Origin: Roseibium algicola
GTDB taxonomy: Bacteria > Pseudomonadota > Alphaproteobacteria > Rhizobiales > Stappiaceae
Direction: 5' to 3'
Assembly: GCF_001999245.1 (NCBI RefSeq)
Contig: NZ_CP019630.1
Coordinates: 4,679,001 to 4,743,000, forward strand
DNA length: 64,000 nt
Shown here: piece after piece, positions 27,176-36,439 of the stretch
Numbering within the stretch: the first letter of the stretch is position 1
How the letters are laid out: every line of letters begins with the position of its first letter
The notes under the pieces: model-generated
The model's input: the letters and a program-made list of their open reading frames with translations, nothing else
What the model was told of the DNA's origin: nothing
Databases searched by the model: none
Program-made: the position numbers and the translations under genes

Positions 27176-28123
27176 TCATTTCAGGGCCGACCACTCTTTT
27201 TCCAGTTCGCTCCTGCGCGGCAGATCCGCTCCCCGCCGGGAGCAAGTGATGGCAGCTGCCCCGACAGCGAAGTCAAGAAGACGATTTAGCTGGCCGGCGT
27301 CAAGGGCTGCAAGAGCATCACGGTCGGTTGCACCTAGATGTTTCAGCCCTGCAAGCAGAGCTGCCTGGAAGGTGTCGCCCGCGCCAACGGTGTCTTCAAC
27401 GGTTACCTTGATGCCCGGACGGCTGACTTCGATGCCTTCGGCAAATGCGGTTGCACCGTCGCCGCCCCGTGTGACGATGACCAGCGAAGCCCCCATGCCG
27501 AGCCAGGCGCGGGCAATGGTTTCGACGGGTTCACCGGGAGCGATCAGGGCAAGGTCTTCGTCCGACACCTTGACGACATCCGTCAACGGAACAAGGCTTT
27601 CCGTATTGCGGCGCCAGAGCGCCATGTCCGGTACCACGGTCGGGCGTATGTTCGGGTCGAAGGAGACCAGCGTATGGTCTCGCTCGCGTTCGATCAGAGC
27701 CCTGAAGGCGGCCGAAACCGGCTCGACCAGTGCCGTGTAGGACCCGATGTGCAGAAACAATGGCGGTTCGTCGAACTGCGGCAGGTCATCGACGGTCACC
27801 ATGCGGTCAGCCGCGTTCTCGCCGTAGAACGTATAGGCAGGAGAGCCGTGCTCATCCTTCTGGACGAGGCTGAGCGTCGTCAGGTAGTCAGTCCTCAGGA
27901 TATAGCGTTCCGAAACGCCTTCACTGCGGAACTTCTGGACCAGACGTTCGCCAAGGGCATCGCGTGAAATGCCGCCGAAAAACCCGGCGTCCTCTTCAAG
28001 GCGCGCCAGCCCCATGGCCACGTTGAAGGGGGATCCGCCGATACGGGCGTCGAAAGAAACACTGTCGCCGGAACCGGCTTCTCCAAAGAGATCGAACAGT
28101 GCTTCGCCGCAAATCAAAAACAT
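27176..28123 (-). CDS. frcK: Fructokinase, PfkB family
   Basis: A 315-residue sugar kinase of the ribokinase/PfkB family. The N-terminal GEALFDLFGE and IGGSPFNVAMGLARL fit fructokinases. The anion-hole and catalytic Asp motif is DTVGAGDTFQAALLAGL near residue 250. Its position after frcR-B-C-A, all on one strand, matches the Sinorhizobium order frcRBCAK, so it should phosphorylate imported fructose to fructose 6-phosphate. The ATG at 28123 (MFLICGEALFDL) gives the family N-terminus; the frame extends 22 codons further. A 454-base gap with palindromic repeats separates it from frcA, so it may have its own promoter. Confidence 0.9.
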   Translation of the reverse strand: MFLICGEALFDLFGEAGSGDSVSFDARIGGSPFNVAMGLARLEEDAGFFGGISRDALGERLVQKFRSEGVSERYILRTDYLTTLSLVQKDEHGSPAYTFYGENAADRMVTVDDLPQFDEPPLFLHIGSYTALVEPVSAAFRALIERERDHTLVSFDPNIRPTVVPDMALWRRNTESLVPLTDVVKVSDEDLALIAPGEPVETIARAWLGMGASLVIVTRGGDGATAFAEGIEVSRPGIKVTVEDTVGAGDTFQAALLAGLKHLGATDRDALAALDAGQLNRLLDFAVGAAAITCSRRGADLPRRSELEKEWSALK

Positions 28124-28210
28124 ATACGTTCTGGTCTTTCGTCGTTTGTCAGGAACCGCATCGACGGCGGATTCATGGCTTTGTGTCATTTCGCGGCAGC
28201 GGCCTTTCAG

Positions 28211-28300
28211 ACCACCGCCTCATCCGAAGGTGGCCCGCAAGGCGCCGAACTCGCCGCCCATCCTTCGAGACGAACCTTTCGGTTCTCCTCAGGATGAGGG
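28211..28300. repeat. Palindromic intergenic repeat, copy 1 (hairpin A collapsed)
   Basis: It contains the module CATCCTTCGAGACGAACC..GGTTCTCCTCAGGATGAGG, an imperfect palindrome also found in copy 2. The preceding module is reduced to CCTCATCCGAAGGTGGCCC, as if the tip of the copy 2 hairpin had been deleted. This style of repeat is frequent in alphaproteobacterial intergenic regions. Confidence 0.75.
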
Positions 28301-28432
28301 TTCGGGTGGGAGAGGTGCTGAACCCGGAGTCTCCCGTTCCCTTATTTGTTCCAACGAGGCCTGCCAATGGCACCCGTTGAATGACCTTTCTCCACCCCAC
28401 AGCGGCTTATCAAACCACCACCTCATCCTGAG

Positions 28433-28547
28433 GAGGGCCATAGGCCCGTCTCGAAGGATGGGCCACAAGCACCGAATTTGCCGCCCGTCCTTCGGGACGA
28501 ACCTTTCGGTTCTCTTCGGGATGAGGCCTCGGGTAGGAGGCGCCGGA
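28433..28547. repeat. Palindromic intergenic repeat, copy 2 (two hairpins)
   Basis: Two adjacent imperfect palindromes: module A (28441-28481: CCTCATCCTGAGGAG, loop, then CTCGAAGGATGGG) and module B (28505-28546). The latter shares its core CGAACCTTTCGGTTCT with copy 1. They lie between frcA and frcK and could form stable RNA hairpins that uncouple their expression. Confidence 0.8.
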
Positions 28548-28577
28548 TGAAGGCACCTCCCGTTTGTCTTCCCTGGT

Positions 28578-29351
28578 CTAGGCCGCCATGCTGTCCGGCG
28601 GATCCATGGCTCCGGTCATGATCGCCACCGCATCGGACATGGAAAAGTCCGACGGTTTGATGACACAAGCCCGACTGCCCAGCCGATGAATGTGGATACG
28701 GTCGGCAACCTCGAAGACATGGGGCATGTTGTGACTGATCAGCACGATGGGCAAGCCCCTGGCCCTGACATCCTTGATCAGCTCCAGCACGCGCCGGCTT
28801 TCCTTGACGCCGAGAGCGGCGGTCGGCTCGTCCATGATCACGACCTTGGAGCCGAAAGCGGCCGCCCGTGCCACCGCCACCCCCTGGCGCTGACCGCCGG
28901 AAAGCGTTTCAACGGCCTGGTTGATGTTCTGAATGGTGAGCAGCCCAAGTTCGTTCAGCTTTTCGCGGGCGATCTCTTCCATCTTCTTTCGGTCCAGCTG
29001 GCGCAGCCAGGTGCCGCGGAAGCCGGGTTTCTTCAACTCACGGCCCATGAACATGTTGTCGGTGATCGACAGGGCAGGGGACATGGCCAGGGTTTGGTAC
29101 ACCGTCTCTATCCCGGCTTCGCGGGCATCGATGGGCGAGGTGAAGTGAACGGGCTTGCCATCGAGCAGGATCTCTCCGCCATCAGGCTGCACGGCTCCGC
29201 TGAGAGCCTTGATCAAGGTGGATTTGCCGGCCCCGTTGTCGCCGATCACGGCGAGGATCTCGCCGGGATAGAGTTCGAAGTCGGCTCGGTCCATGGCCAC
29301 GACACGGCCGTAGCGCTTGACCAGTTTACGCGCTTGCAGGACAGGTTCCAT
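28578..29351 (-). CDS. frcA: Fructose ABC transporter, ATP-binding protein
   Basis: A 257-residue ATPase with a single nucleotide-binding domain: Walker A GDNGAGKST, signature LSGGQRQG, Walker B VVIMDEPTAAL and the switch His in LISHN. This fits FrcA and the short CUT2 ATPases; ribose-type RbsA proteins have two domains. The ATG at 29351 shares its A with the TGA of frcC (TGATG), implying translational coupling; the frame reading upstream to 29429 is excluded. With FrcC and FrcB it forms the inner-membrane fructose importer. Confidence 0.93.
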   Translation of the reverse strand: MEPVLQARKLVKRYGRVVAMDRADFELYPGEILAVIGDNGAGKSTLIKALSGAVQPDGGEILLDGKPVHFTSPIDAREAGIETVYQTLAMSPALSITDNMFMGRELKKPGFRGTWLRQLDRKKMEEIAREKLNELGLLTIQNINQAVETLSGGQRQGVAVARAAAFGSKVVIMDEPTAALGVKESRRVLELIKDVRARGLPIVLISHNMPHVFEVADRIHIHRLGSRACVIKPSDFSMSDAVAIMTGAMDPPDSMAA

Positions 29352-30433
29352 CACACAGATACCTTTCTGATCCATTGGTCGATCGCGACCGCGCCGATGA
29401 TGAGGATGCCGATCAGCAGGTAGGTCCACTGCGCATCGGCGCCAAGCAGGCGCAGGCTGAGCGTGAACACACCGACGATGAGCGCCCCGAACAGGGTGCC
29501 GAGCACGGATCCACGTCCGCCGAAGAGCGAGATGCCGCCGATCACCACGGCCGTGATGGATTCGATGTTGGCAAGCTGACCGGTGGTCGGGGAGACCGAG
29601 CCGATGCGGCCGATCATCGCCCAGCCGGCGAAGGCGCAGATGAGCCCGGACAGCATGTAGACCGATATCAGAACCTTCTTCACCTGCACGCCCGAAAGCT
29701 GCGCGGCCTCCGGATCGTCGCCAACGGCGTAGACATGCCTGCCCCAGGCTGTCTGACGCAGGGCGTAGGCCAGCACCAGCACCAGAAGCACCATGAAGAT
29801 GACGCCATAGGTGAAGACTGCGCCGCCGACATTGACCTTGTTGCCGAAGAACTGAAGCAGCGGTGCCACTTCGGCGATTTCCTGCGACCGGATTGTCTCA
29901 TTGGCCGAATAAAGGAAGTTGGTGGCAAGCACGATCTGCCACATGCCGAGCGTCACGATGAAGGGGGGCAGCTTGACGATGGCGACAAGGAAGCCGTTGA
30001 GATACCCGCAAAAGGTACCGCAAATAAGGCCGCAGACGATGGAGACCTCCACCGGCAAACCATAGCGGAAGGTGAACTGCCCCATGACGACGGAGGACAG
30101 CACCATGATCGCGCCGACCGACAGATCGATGCCGGCGGTCAGGATGACGATGCTCTGTGCTGCCGCCACGATGCCGACGATCTGGACCTGCTGCAGGATC
30201 AGCGTCAGTGCGAAGGGGGAGAACAGTTTCGATCCGAGCAGCAGCCCGAAAACGACAAGGGAGAGTACCAGGACGATCAGCGGAACCAGTGATGGGGTCT
30301 GGTGCAGCGTGTGCTGGATTTTATGCCCGATCCCATGACGTTCGTCATCGAATGAGGCGACAGCTTGCGGTCCGGAGGTGGCAGCGGATTCGTAGTCCGC
30401 CGGCCCCTTGGCCGTTTTGCTTTCTAAGGTCAT
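29351..30433 (-). CDS. frcC: Fructose ABC transporter, permease
   Basis: A 360-residue integral membrane protein of the CUT2 (ribose/xylose/fructose) permease family with eight to ten hydrophobic segments. Family-typical blocks are AGIDLSVGAIMVLSSVVMG, the cytoplasmic loop YAVGDDPEAAQLSGVQVKK, and GISLFGGRGSVLGTLFGALIVG. It carries a hydrophilic N-terminal extension of about 45 residues, as in FrcC of rhizobia. It lies 81 bases downstream of frcB and overlaps frcA by one base at the stop/start. Confidence 0.94.
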   Translation of the reverse strand: MTLESKTAKGPADYESAATSGPQAVASFDDERHGIGHKIQHTLHQTPSLVPLIVLVLSLVVFGLLLGSKLFSPFALTLILQQVQIVGIVAAAQSIVILTAGIDLSVGAIMVLSSVVMGQFTFRYGLPVEVSIVCGLICGTFCGYLNGFLVAIVKLPPFIVTLGMWQIVLATNFLYSANETIRSQEIAEVAPLLQFFGNKVNVGGAVFTYGVIFMVLLVLVLAYALRQTAWGRHVYAVGDDPEAAQLSGVQVKKVLISVYMLSGLICAFAGWAMIGRIGSVSPTTGQLANIESITAVVIGGISLFGGRGSVLGTLFGALIVGVFTLSLRLLGADAQWTYLLIGILIIGAVAIDQWIRKVSV

Positions 30434-30514
30434 GCCCGTTTAACCTTCTTTGCGCCGGTTTTGAAAAAAGGGGCAAGGTCGCCCATGCCCCTTTTGATCT
30501 CGTCCAGGGGTGTC

Positions 30515-31531
30515 TTAGCCCCAGCAGAGATCCGTTCCCTTGGCGGTGTCGATGGATTCGACGCCTTCAACCGGCTTGTCGGTCACAAGGGCAACACCGG
30601 TATCGAAGAAGTCCTTGCCTTCGGTCGGCTCCGGCTTGGTGCCATTGTCGGCCCAGGCCTTGATGGCCTCGATGCCGAGCGATGCCATCAGCAGCGGATA
30701 CTGCTGCGAGGTGGCGCCGATAACACCGTCCTTGACGTTCTGAACACCCGGGCAGCCGCCGTCGACAGAAACGATCAGCACGTCGTTTTCGCGGCCGATG
30801 GCCTTCAGTGCTTCATAGGCGCCGGCAGCAGCGGGTTCGTTGATCGTGTAGACCACGTTGACCATCGGATCCTTGGCGAGCAGGTTTTCCATGGCCTTGC
30901 GGCCACCTTCCTCGTTGCCTGCGGTCACGTCGTTGCCGACGATGCGCGGATCGGTTTCGTCACCCCACTTGTTCGGGTCGCCAAGCTCGATGCCGAAGCC
31001 CTGCAGGAAGCCCTGGTCACGCAGCACGCCGACGGTTGGCTGGCTGATGCCGAGATCAAGCATGGCGATCTTGGCATTGGCTGCCTCGTCGCCCAGGCTG
31101 GCCGCGGCCCACTGGCCGATCAGCTCACCTGCCTTGAAGTTGTCGGTGGCGAAGGTTGCGTCGGCTGCGTCGATGGGATCGAGCGGCGTGTCGAGTGCAA
31201 TCACCAGAAGGCCGGCGTCGCGCGCCTGCTGGACAGCCGGCACGATGGACGACGTGTCGGATGCAGTCAGCAGGATGCCCTTGGCACCGTCAGCAATGCA
31301 GGTTTCGATCGCTGCCACCTGGGTTTCATGGTCGCCGTCGATCTTGCCTGCGAAGGACTTCAGTTCGATGCCGAGTTCTTCAGCCTTTGCGGTGGCGCCT
31401 TCCTTCATTTTCACGAAGAACGGGTTGGTGTCCGTCTTGGTGATCAGGCAGGCGGAGATGTCTGCTGCGACTGCCGGAGTGGCAGCCATGGCGGCGAGAA
31501 CGGAACCGGTCGCGAGTAGTTTGCGGATCAT
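30515..31531 (-). CDS. frcB: Fructose ABC transporter, periplasmic binding protein
   Basis: A 338-residue type I periplasmic sugar-binding protein. The signal peptide ends PAVAADI near residue 22. The mature start [20 protein letters not shown] and the hinge blocks ([22 protein letters not shown], then [10 protein letters not shown]) fit the fructose-binding FrcB of Sinorhizobium. The fructose specificity is inferred from this and from the frcRBCAK order. It is separated by only 24 bases from the upstream frcR, and FrcC and FrcA follow. Confidence 0.93.
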   Translation of the reverse strand: MIRKLLATGSVLAAMAATPAVAADISACLITKTDTNPFFVKMKEGATAKAEELGIELKSFAGKIDGDHETQVAAIETCIADGAKGILLTASDTSSIVPAVQQARDAGLLVIALDTPLDPIDAADATFATDNFKAGELIGQWAAASLGDEAANAKIAMLDLGISQPTVGVLRDQGFLQGFGIELGDPNKWGDETDPRIVGNDVTAGNEEGGRKAMENLLAKDPMVNVVYTINEPAAAGAYEALKAIGRENDVLIVSVDGGCPGVQNVKDGVIGATSQQYPLLMASLGIEAIKAWADNGTKPEPTEGKDFFDTGVALVTDKPVEGVESIDTAKGTDLCWG

Positions 31532-31555
31532 TTGCGTTTTTCCTCCCTGGCCAAT

Positions 31556-32878
31556 TCAGGTTGAACGGTTGGGTGTGGCCAGATGTGACCCCAACCGTGC
31601 TGCCCGTGCCGGAAAGCTGGCTCTATCCTCCGAGCTGCCAGCCCCGGCGGGTCCGGTGTCTTTCCCGCCCGTCAGGATTGCTGCCCTGGGCGAGAAATTG
31701 AAGAATTGCGGCAGGCTGGCTGCGCCGATGGCGCCTGCGTCGTGGCCAAAGCTGCCGATTTCGATGTCGGGTGAATGGCGTTTCTCAGGCGCGGCCTTTT
31801 CCACGGCCTTCTTCAAGGCTGCCCGGAACGTTTCCGGGAACGGGCCGCCCAGGTCGCCGTCGAGGACGACCAGCGGAACATCCAGAAGCGCATAGGCCGA
31901 GCGCAGGGCAAGTGCGAGCGCTTCGGCGCAGTCTTCCAGCCACTCGGTGTATTTCGGATCTCCGGTTTCAACCGCGTGCTGCAAGTCGGAGCGGTTGAGC
32001 TTTGGAAAATCTTCCGGCGACATGTGTCGGGCGAGTGCCACCAGCGATGCGCGGGTCAGCAGCAGGTCCCAGGAATTGCGGGCCTTTGGTGCGGTGGTCA
32101 GCGTGCTTGGCGGAACGGGGATCATGGCGACGTCGCCTGCGTTGCCGGATACACCGCGCACCACATCGCCCTTCAGGATCAGGCCGCCACCGATCGCAGG
32201 CCCAAGGAAAAGGTAGACGAAATTGTCGTTCTGCCGGCCCAGACCGTAGAAGAGTTCGGCCACCGCGGCTGCCGTGCCGTCGTTCTCGCTGAACACCGGC
32301 AGGCCGGTTGCCTTTTCAAGGGCGTCGGTCAGGTCGAAGTCTTCCCACTTCATGAAATCGGCCTGGGGCAGGCCCAGTTCGTGCAGCCAGGCACCGAGGT
32401 TGAACGGTTGCGCCAAGCCAATGCCGGTGATGCGGGACTGGTCTTCCTTGCTCAGATGCTGGCGCAGGAATTCCAGATCGTCCTTGAGGATTTCCATGGC
32501 CTCTTCGGGTGCGGGCAGGATCATGTCATGAAGCCGGCGGGCAATCAGCTGGCCGGAAAAATCCATCAACACGGTTTCCATGTTGGTCCGGTCCAGCCGC
32601 ACCCCGAAGGAATAGGCGCCGCGCGGGGCAAGCCGTAGAATGGTTGCCGGTTGCCCGCGGCTGCCGTCGTGGCGCTTGCCGGCTTCCACGATCAGCCCTT
32701 CCTCGATGAGGTTCTGGATGATGGCGCCGATGGCCGCGTTTGTCAGCTGGACCGCCCGGGCGAGTTCCGCCTTGGAGGCCTCACCGGCACGCCGAAGGAT
32801 CTGAAGTACGATGCGTTCGTTGTACCGACGCAATTGCGCGGAATTCGAACCACGGCCGCTTTTTGGCGTGTCCTCCAC
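31556..32878 (-). CDS. frcR: ROK-family repressor of the frc operon
   Basis: A 440-residue ROK protein. The N-terminal winged helix (LRRYNERIVLQILRR, then SKAELARAVQLTNAAIGAIIQNL) is followed by a sugar-kinase-like domain with DFSGQLIARR, the region FLGPAIGGGLILKGD and GNAGDVAMIPV. The CxCGxxGC zinc motif of many ROK proteins is not visible. I take GTG at 32878 as the start because GGGGAGGAG lies eight bases ahead; ATG codons at 32923 and 32926 lack a ribosome binding site. It is first in the frc operon and should sense the incoming sugar, probably fructose or its phosphate. Confidence 0.88.
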   Translation of the reverse strand: MEDTPKSGRGSNSAQLRRYNERIVLQILRRAGEASKAELARAVQLTNAAIGAIIQNLIEEGLIVEAGKRHDGSRGQPATILRLAPRGAYSFGVRLDRTNMETVLMDFSGQLIARRLHDMILPAPEEAMEILKDDLEFLRQHLSKEDQSRITGIGLAQPFNLGAWLHELGLPQADFMKWEDFDLTDALEKATGLPVFSENDGTAAAVAELFYGLGRQNDNFVYLFLGPAIGGGLILKGDVVRGVSGNAGDVAMIPVPPSTLTTAPKARNSWDLLLTRASLVALARHMSPEDFPKLNRSDLQHAVETGDPKYTEWLEDCAEALALALRSAYALLDVPLVVLDGDLGGPFPETFRAALKKAVEKAAPEKRHSPDIEIGSFGHDAGAIGAASLPQFFNFSPRAAILTGGKDTGPAGAGSSEDRASFPARAARLGSHLATPNRST

Positions 32879-33241
32879 CGGTCTTGCTCCTCCCCAGGAA
32901 CTGCCTGCTCTCGTCGGCGGCATCATAATAAATAAGTTTGATAAAATTATTCGCCCAAGTGGCCCGGCTGTCAATCGCAATCTGTTTTGCAACGCACGTT
33001 TTCGATATTGTGGCGCGGTAAGTCTCTGCGCAACAACACGAAAAATTCTCGCCTGCCTCGGTAACATTTTTCCGGCAGGGGCCGGTCTGGCACATCCGCG
33101 CAGCCTGGGTGCGCACGGGATTGACGGGCGATCCGTATTTCAGCTCTTTCGTGCAGGACATCCTAACACACCTTCGCGAAATCGTTGCCGGAGCTTTCAA
33201 CATCCGTATTGTCGGGGATGGACGAGAATCGGAGACAAAAA
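32879..33241. other. Regulatory spacer between frcR and ade
   Basis: 363 bases between divergent genes. The AT-rich part (about 32920-32950) contains AATAA and TTATT arms around AAGTTTGATAAAA, a possible operator for FrcR and promoter for the frc operon. The rest shows nothing that I can identify. Confidence 0.45.
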
Positions 33242-34963
33242 ATGCCGGCCACACATGATGAAGCGTTTCTGGAGCGGGCGATTGCTGCCGGGGCAGGGGA
33301 GCGTCCTGCCGATCTGGTGATCAGGAACGTCAGCCTGTTCAGCGTTGTCGATGGATCCACGATCGAAACGGATATTGCGATCGTCGGTGACAGGATCGTC
33401 GGCACACACGGGCAGTATGAAGCCGCGGAAACCATCGACGGCAGCGGACTGACCGCCGTTCCCGGTTTCATCGACACGCATCTTCATGTGGAATCGTCTC
33501 TGGTCACACCGTTCGAGTTTGACCGCTGCGTGCTGCCGCACGGAGTGACCACAGCCATTTGCGATCCGCATGAGATTGCCAACGTTCTGGGTGCCGAAGG
33601 GATCCGATATTTCCTGGACAGTTCTCTGGAAACGGTGATGGACCTCAGGGTCAACCTCTCGTCCTGCGTTCCCGCGACGGCTTTCGAGACGGCCGGGGCC
33701 TGTCTGGAGATCGAGGACCTTCTGCCGTTCCGCGATCATCCAAGTGTGATCGGCCTTGCCGAATTCATGAATTTTCCAGGTGTGCTTGCGCGCGATCCCA
33801 AGGTGCTGGCAAAGCTCGCCGCGTTTCAAGACGGTCATATCGACGGCCATGCGCCTCTGCTTCAGGGCATCGGCCTCAACGGTTATCTGGCCGCGGGCAT
33901 CCGCACCGATCACGAGGCAACCTCCGCCGAGGAGGCGCTGGAAAAGCTCGCCAAAGGCATGACGATCCTGATGCGTGAAGGCTCCGTTTCCAAGGACCTG
34001 GAAGCGCTTGCCCCGATCCTGACACCGGATGTTTCCGCGTTCGTCGCGTTGTGCACGGACGACCGCAATCCGCTGGATATCGCCGAAGAGGGCCATCTCG
34101 ACAGCATGATCCGCCGCCTGATCGCCAAGGGCATTCGTCCGCTCGACGCCTATCGGGCCGCAAGCTGGTCGGCGGCCAATGCCTTCGGCCTGAAAGACAA
34201 GGGTGTGATTGCACCGGGCAAGCGCGCAGACATTGCGCTGTTGAGCGACTTTGCCGATTGCCGAGTGGCGCAAGTGATCTGCGGCGGTGTTCAGGCGACG
34301 GACGCGGCCTTTGCAAAAAGAACCATCGTCCCGCCGGTTGGCCTCGACAGCGTGCATGTCGGCCAGGTCACCGCGTCAAAGTTCGATATACCGGCGCGCA
34401 ACAGCGAGGCCGACGTCATCGGCGTGGTGCCGGGCAGGATCATCACCGAACACCTGAAGCGCACCCTGCCGGTTACCGGCGGCAAGACGCTGGCCGATCT
34501 TGACCAGGATGTGCTGAAGGTCGCTGTCGTCGAACGGCACAAGGGCACGGGCAACATCGGGCTCGGATTCGTCAATGGTTTCGGCATGAAACAGGGCGCA
34601 ATTGCTTCGTCCGTCGGCCATGACAGCCACAACATCTGCGTGGTTGGCGCGGACGAGGAAGCCATGGCGCACGCGGTCAATCGGGTGATCGCCATGAAGG
34701 GTGGATTTGCGGTTGCCGACAAGGGCGGAGTGAAGGCTGAGCTTGCCCTGCCGCTGGCGGGACTGATGAGCCTCGAACCGTTCGAAACGGTGAAGGAGGA
34801 GCTGGAGCATCTTCGTGCCGCCGCCAAGGATCTCGGCTGCACGCTGGCCGAACCGTTCCTTCAGGTCGCCTTCCTACCGTTGCCGGTCATTCCGCATCTG
34901 AAGATCACCGATTTTGGCGTCTTCGACGTCAACAAATTCGAACTGGTGGATCAGGGGAGCTGA
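33242..34963 (+). CDS. ade: Adenine deaminase
   Basis: A 573-residue amidohydrolase converting adenine to hypoxanthine and ammonium for purine salvage. The metal-binding motif [15 protein letters not shown], the block [25 protein letters not shown], and the C-terminal signatures [20 protein letters not shown] and [14 protein letters not shown] are all diagnostic of bacterial Ade. The ATG at 33242 has GGAGA seven bases ahead; two earlier in-frame ATG codons lack this. The stop lies 13 bases before the ATPase gene, so they are probably co-transcribed. Confidence 0.96.
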   Translation: MPATHDEAFLERAIAAGAGERPADLVIRNVSLFSVVDGSTIETDIAIVGDRIVGTHGQYEAAETIDGSGLTAVPGFIDTHLHVESSLVTPFEFDRCVLPHGVTTAICDPHEIANVLGAEGIRYFLDSSLETVMDLRVNLSSCVPATAFETAGACLEIEDLLPFRDHPSVIGLAEFMNFPGVLARDPKVLAKLAAFQDGHIDGHAPLLQGIGLNGYLAAGIRTDHEATSAEEALEKLAKGMTILMREGSVSKDLEALAPILTPDVSAFVALCTDDRNPLDIAEEGHLDSMIRRLIAKGIRPLDAYRAASWSAANAFGLKDKGVIAPGKRADIALLSDFADCRVAQVICGGVQATDAAFAKRTIVPPVGLDSVHVGQVTASKFDIPARNSEADVIGVVPGRIITEHLKRTLPVTGGKTLADLDQDVLKVAVVERHKGTGNIGLGFVNGFGMKQGAIASSVGHDSHNICVVGADEEAMAHAVNRVIAMKGGFAVADKGGVKAELALPLAGLMSLEPFETVKEELEHLRAAAKDLGCTLAEPFLQVAFLPLPVIPHLKITDFGVFDVNKFELVDQGS

Positions 34964-34976
34964 AACAGGTCTTTCG

Positions 34977-36134
34977 ATGATCCTCACTCTTGCCGTTTCC
35001 GGATACCGCTCGCTACGCGACATCGTCTTGCCGCTCGACCGCATCACCCTGGTGACGGGCGCAAACGGCAGCGGCAAATCGAGCCTTTACCGGTCGATTC
35101 GTTTGCTGGCCGAAGTCTCGCAGGGCCAGGCGATCGCCTCGCTGGCGGCAGAAGGTGGCCTCAATTCGACGCTCTGGGCCGGCCCTGAAGCTTTCTCCCG
35201 CGCCATGAAACAGGGCGAAGTGCCGGTTCAGGGAACCGTGCGCAAGGGCGTGGTCAGCCTGAAGCTGGGCTTTGCCGATGAGGACTACGGCTATGCGATA
35301 GATCTCGGTCTGCCGGCTGACGCCGGGCGGTCGCTGTTTTCCATGGATCCGGAAATCAAGACCGAGGCCCTTTGGGCCGGCGAAGCATTGTCCCGTTCGA
35401 ACGAAATCGCGGCCAGAAACGGCCCGACGGTTCGGGTTCTCAACAGCCAGGGGCAGCGCATACCGGTATTCCAGAACCTTGCCCGCTTCGACAGCATGAT
35501 GACCCATGCCGCCGATCCGAAAGACGGTCTGGAACTTCTGGTCATGCGTGAGCGCATGCGCGCCTGGCGCTTTTATGATCACCTGCGCACCGACAGGGAC
35601 GCTCCCGCGCGGTTTCCCAAGATAGGAACACGGACACCTGTGCTGAGCGGGGATGGCGGGGATCTGGCAGCCGCTCTTCAGACCATCCTGGAAATTGGTG
35701 ACGAGCGGGCCCTGGAAGAAGCTGTCGATGACGCGTTCCCCGGAGCATCCGTCAGGATTTCGGTCAACGACGGCTATTTTGAACCGCTGATGCAGCAGAA
35801 GGGGCTGTTGCGCGAGCTACGGGCCAGTGAACTGTCTGACGGAACGCTCCGGTATCTCCTGTTGACGGCGGCGCTCCTGTCTCCGCGCCCGGCGCCCTTG
35901 GTGGTGCTGAACGAGCCCGAGACAAGCCTCCATCCGGCATTGCTGGAGCCTCTCGCCCGGCTGATTGCACGGGCCGCGGAAAAGACGCAGGTGATCGTCG
36001 TTTCCCATGCGGAAGAACTGGTGTCCGTGCTGTCGTCGGAAAGAGGCTGCATGCGCTACGATCTGCGCAAGGAACTTGGCGAGACGGTTGTGGATAGCGC
36101 TGACACACCTCGCTGGAACTGGCCAAAGAGATAA
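34977..36134 (+). CDS. AAA family (SMC/OLD-like, AAA_21) ATPase of unknown role
   Basis: A 385-residue ATPase of the ABC-type/SMC-like group. Walker A GANGSGKSSLYRS is at about residues 25-37, the signature-like RASELSDGTLRYLLL near 285, Walker B LVVLNEPETSLHP near 315, and a switch His in VIVVSHAEEL. There is no long coiled coil, so it is a compact AAA_21-type protein. The ATG at 34977 gives the typical start (MILTLAVSGYRSLRDIVLPL). It is 13 bases downstream of ade. No nuclease (TOPRIM) or partner gene adjoins, so a defence role is not supported. Its function is open. Confidence 0.82.
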   Translation: MILTLAVSGYRSLRDIVLPLDRITLVTGANGSGKSSLYRSIRLLAEVSQGQAIASLAAEGGLNSTLWAGPEAFSRAMKQGEVPVQGTVRKGVVSLKLGFADEDYGYAIDLGLPADAGRSLFSMDPEIKTEALWAGEALSRSNEIAARNGPTVRVLNSQGQRIPVFQNLARFDSMMTHAADPKDGLELLVMRERMRAWRFYDHLRTDRDAPARFPKIGTRTPVLSGDGGDLAAALQTILEIGDERALEEAVDDAFPGASVRISVNDGYFEPLMQQKGLLRELRASELSDGTLRYLLLTAALLSPRPAPLVVLNEPETSLHPALLEPLARLIARAAEKTQVIVVSHAEELVSVLSSERGCMRYDLRKELGETVVDSADTPRWNWPKR

Positions 36135-36439
36135 ACCGCCTGTTTTGCGGAGTTGTCTATAAGTTTTTGATTTGACGTCTCTATTGCCAACCGGCTCAGC
36201 TGGCTTATCTTAAGCGGATGGTTCTTCGCGCGCAAAAAAACGACGAGGTGTCGTTACGTCGCGAGTTGACGTGAACGGAAGGTTGCGTCATGTCAGAAGA
36301 GACCCAAAGAGGTGACGCCTCATTGGTGGCCGGGCCCTTGAGGAGGACCATTTCGCGGTACGGATTTTGTCCGGATCACGAAATTTCAGGATAAAGGCCC
36401 GTCCGCGCAGTGAAGCGATAAAACGCGTTGGAGAACGTA
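36135..36439 (+). other. Intergenic region ahead of the acyl-CoA ligase
   Basis: 305 bases without a gene. A possible promoter is TTGCCA at 36184-36189 and TATCTT at 36206-36211 (16-base spacer). No operator or repeat was recognised. Confidence 0.4.

Noticed and set aside
28211..28547. The palindromic repeats as a CRISPR array
   Set aside because: There are only two unequal copies, no regular spacers and no cas genes.
34977..36134. ATPase as part of an anti-phage system
   Set aside because: No TOPRIM domain, nuclease, toxin or other effector gene is adjacent. It sits behind the housekeeping gene ade.
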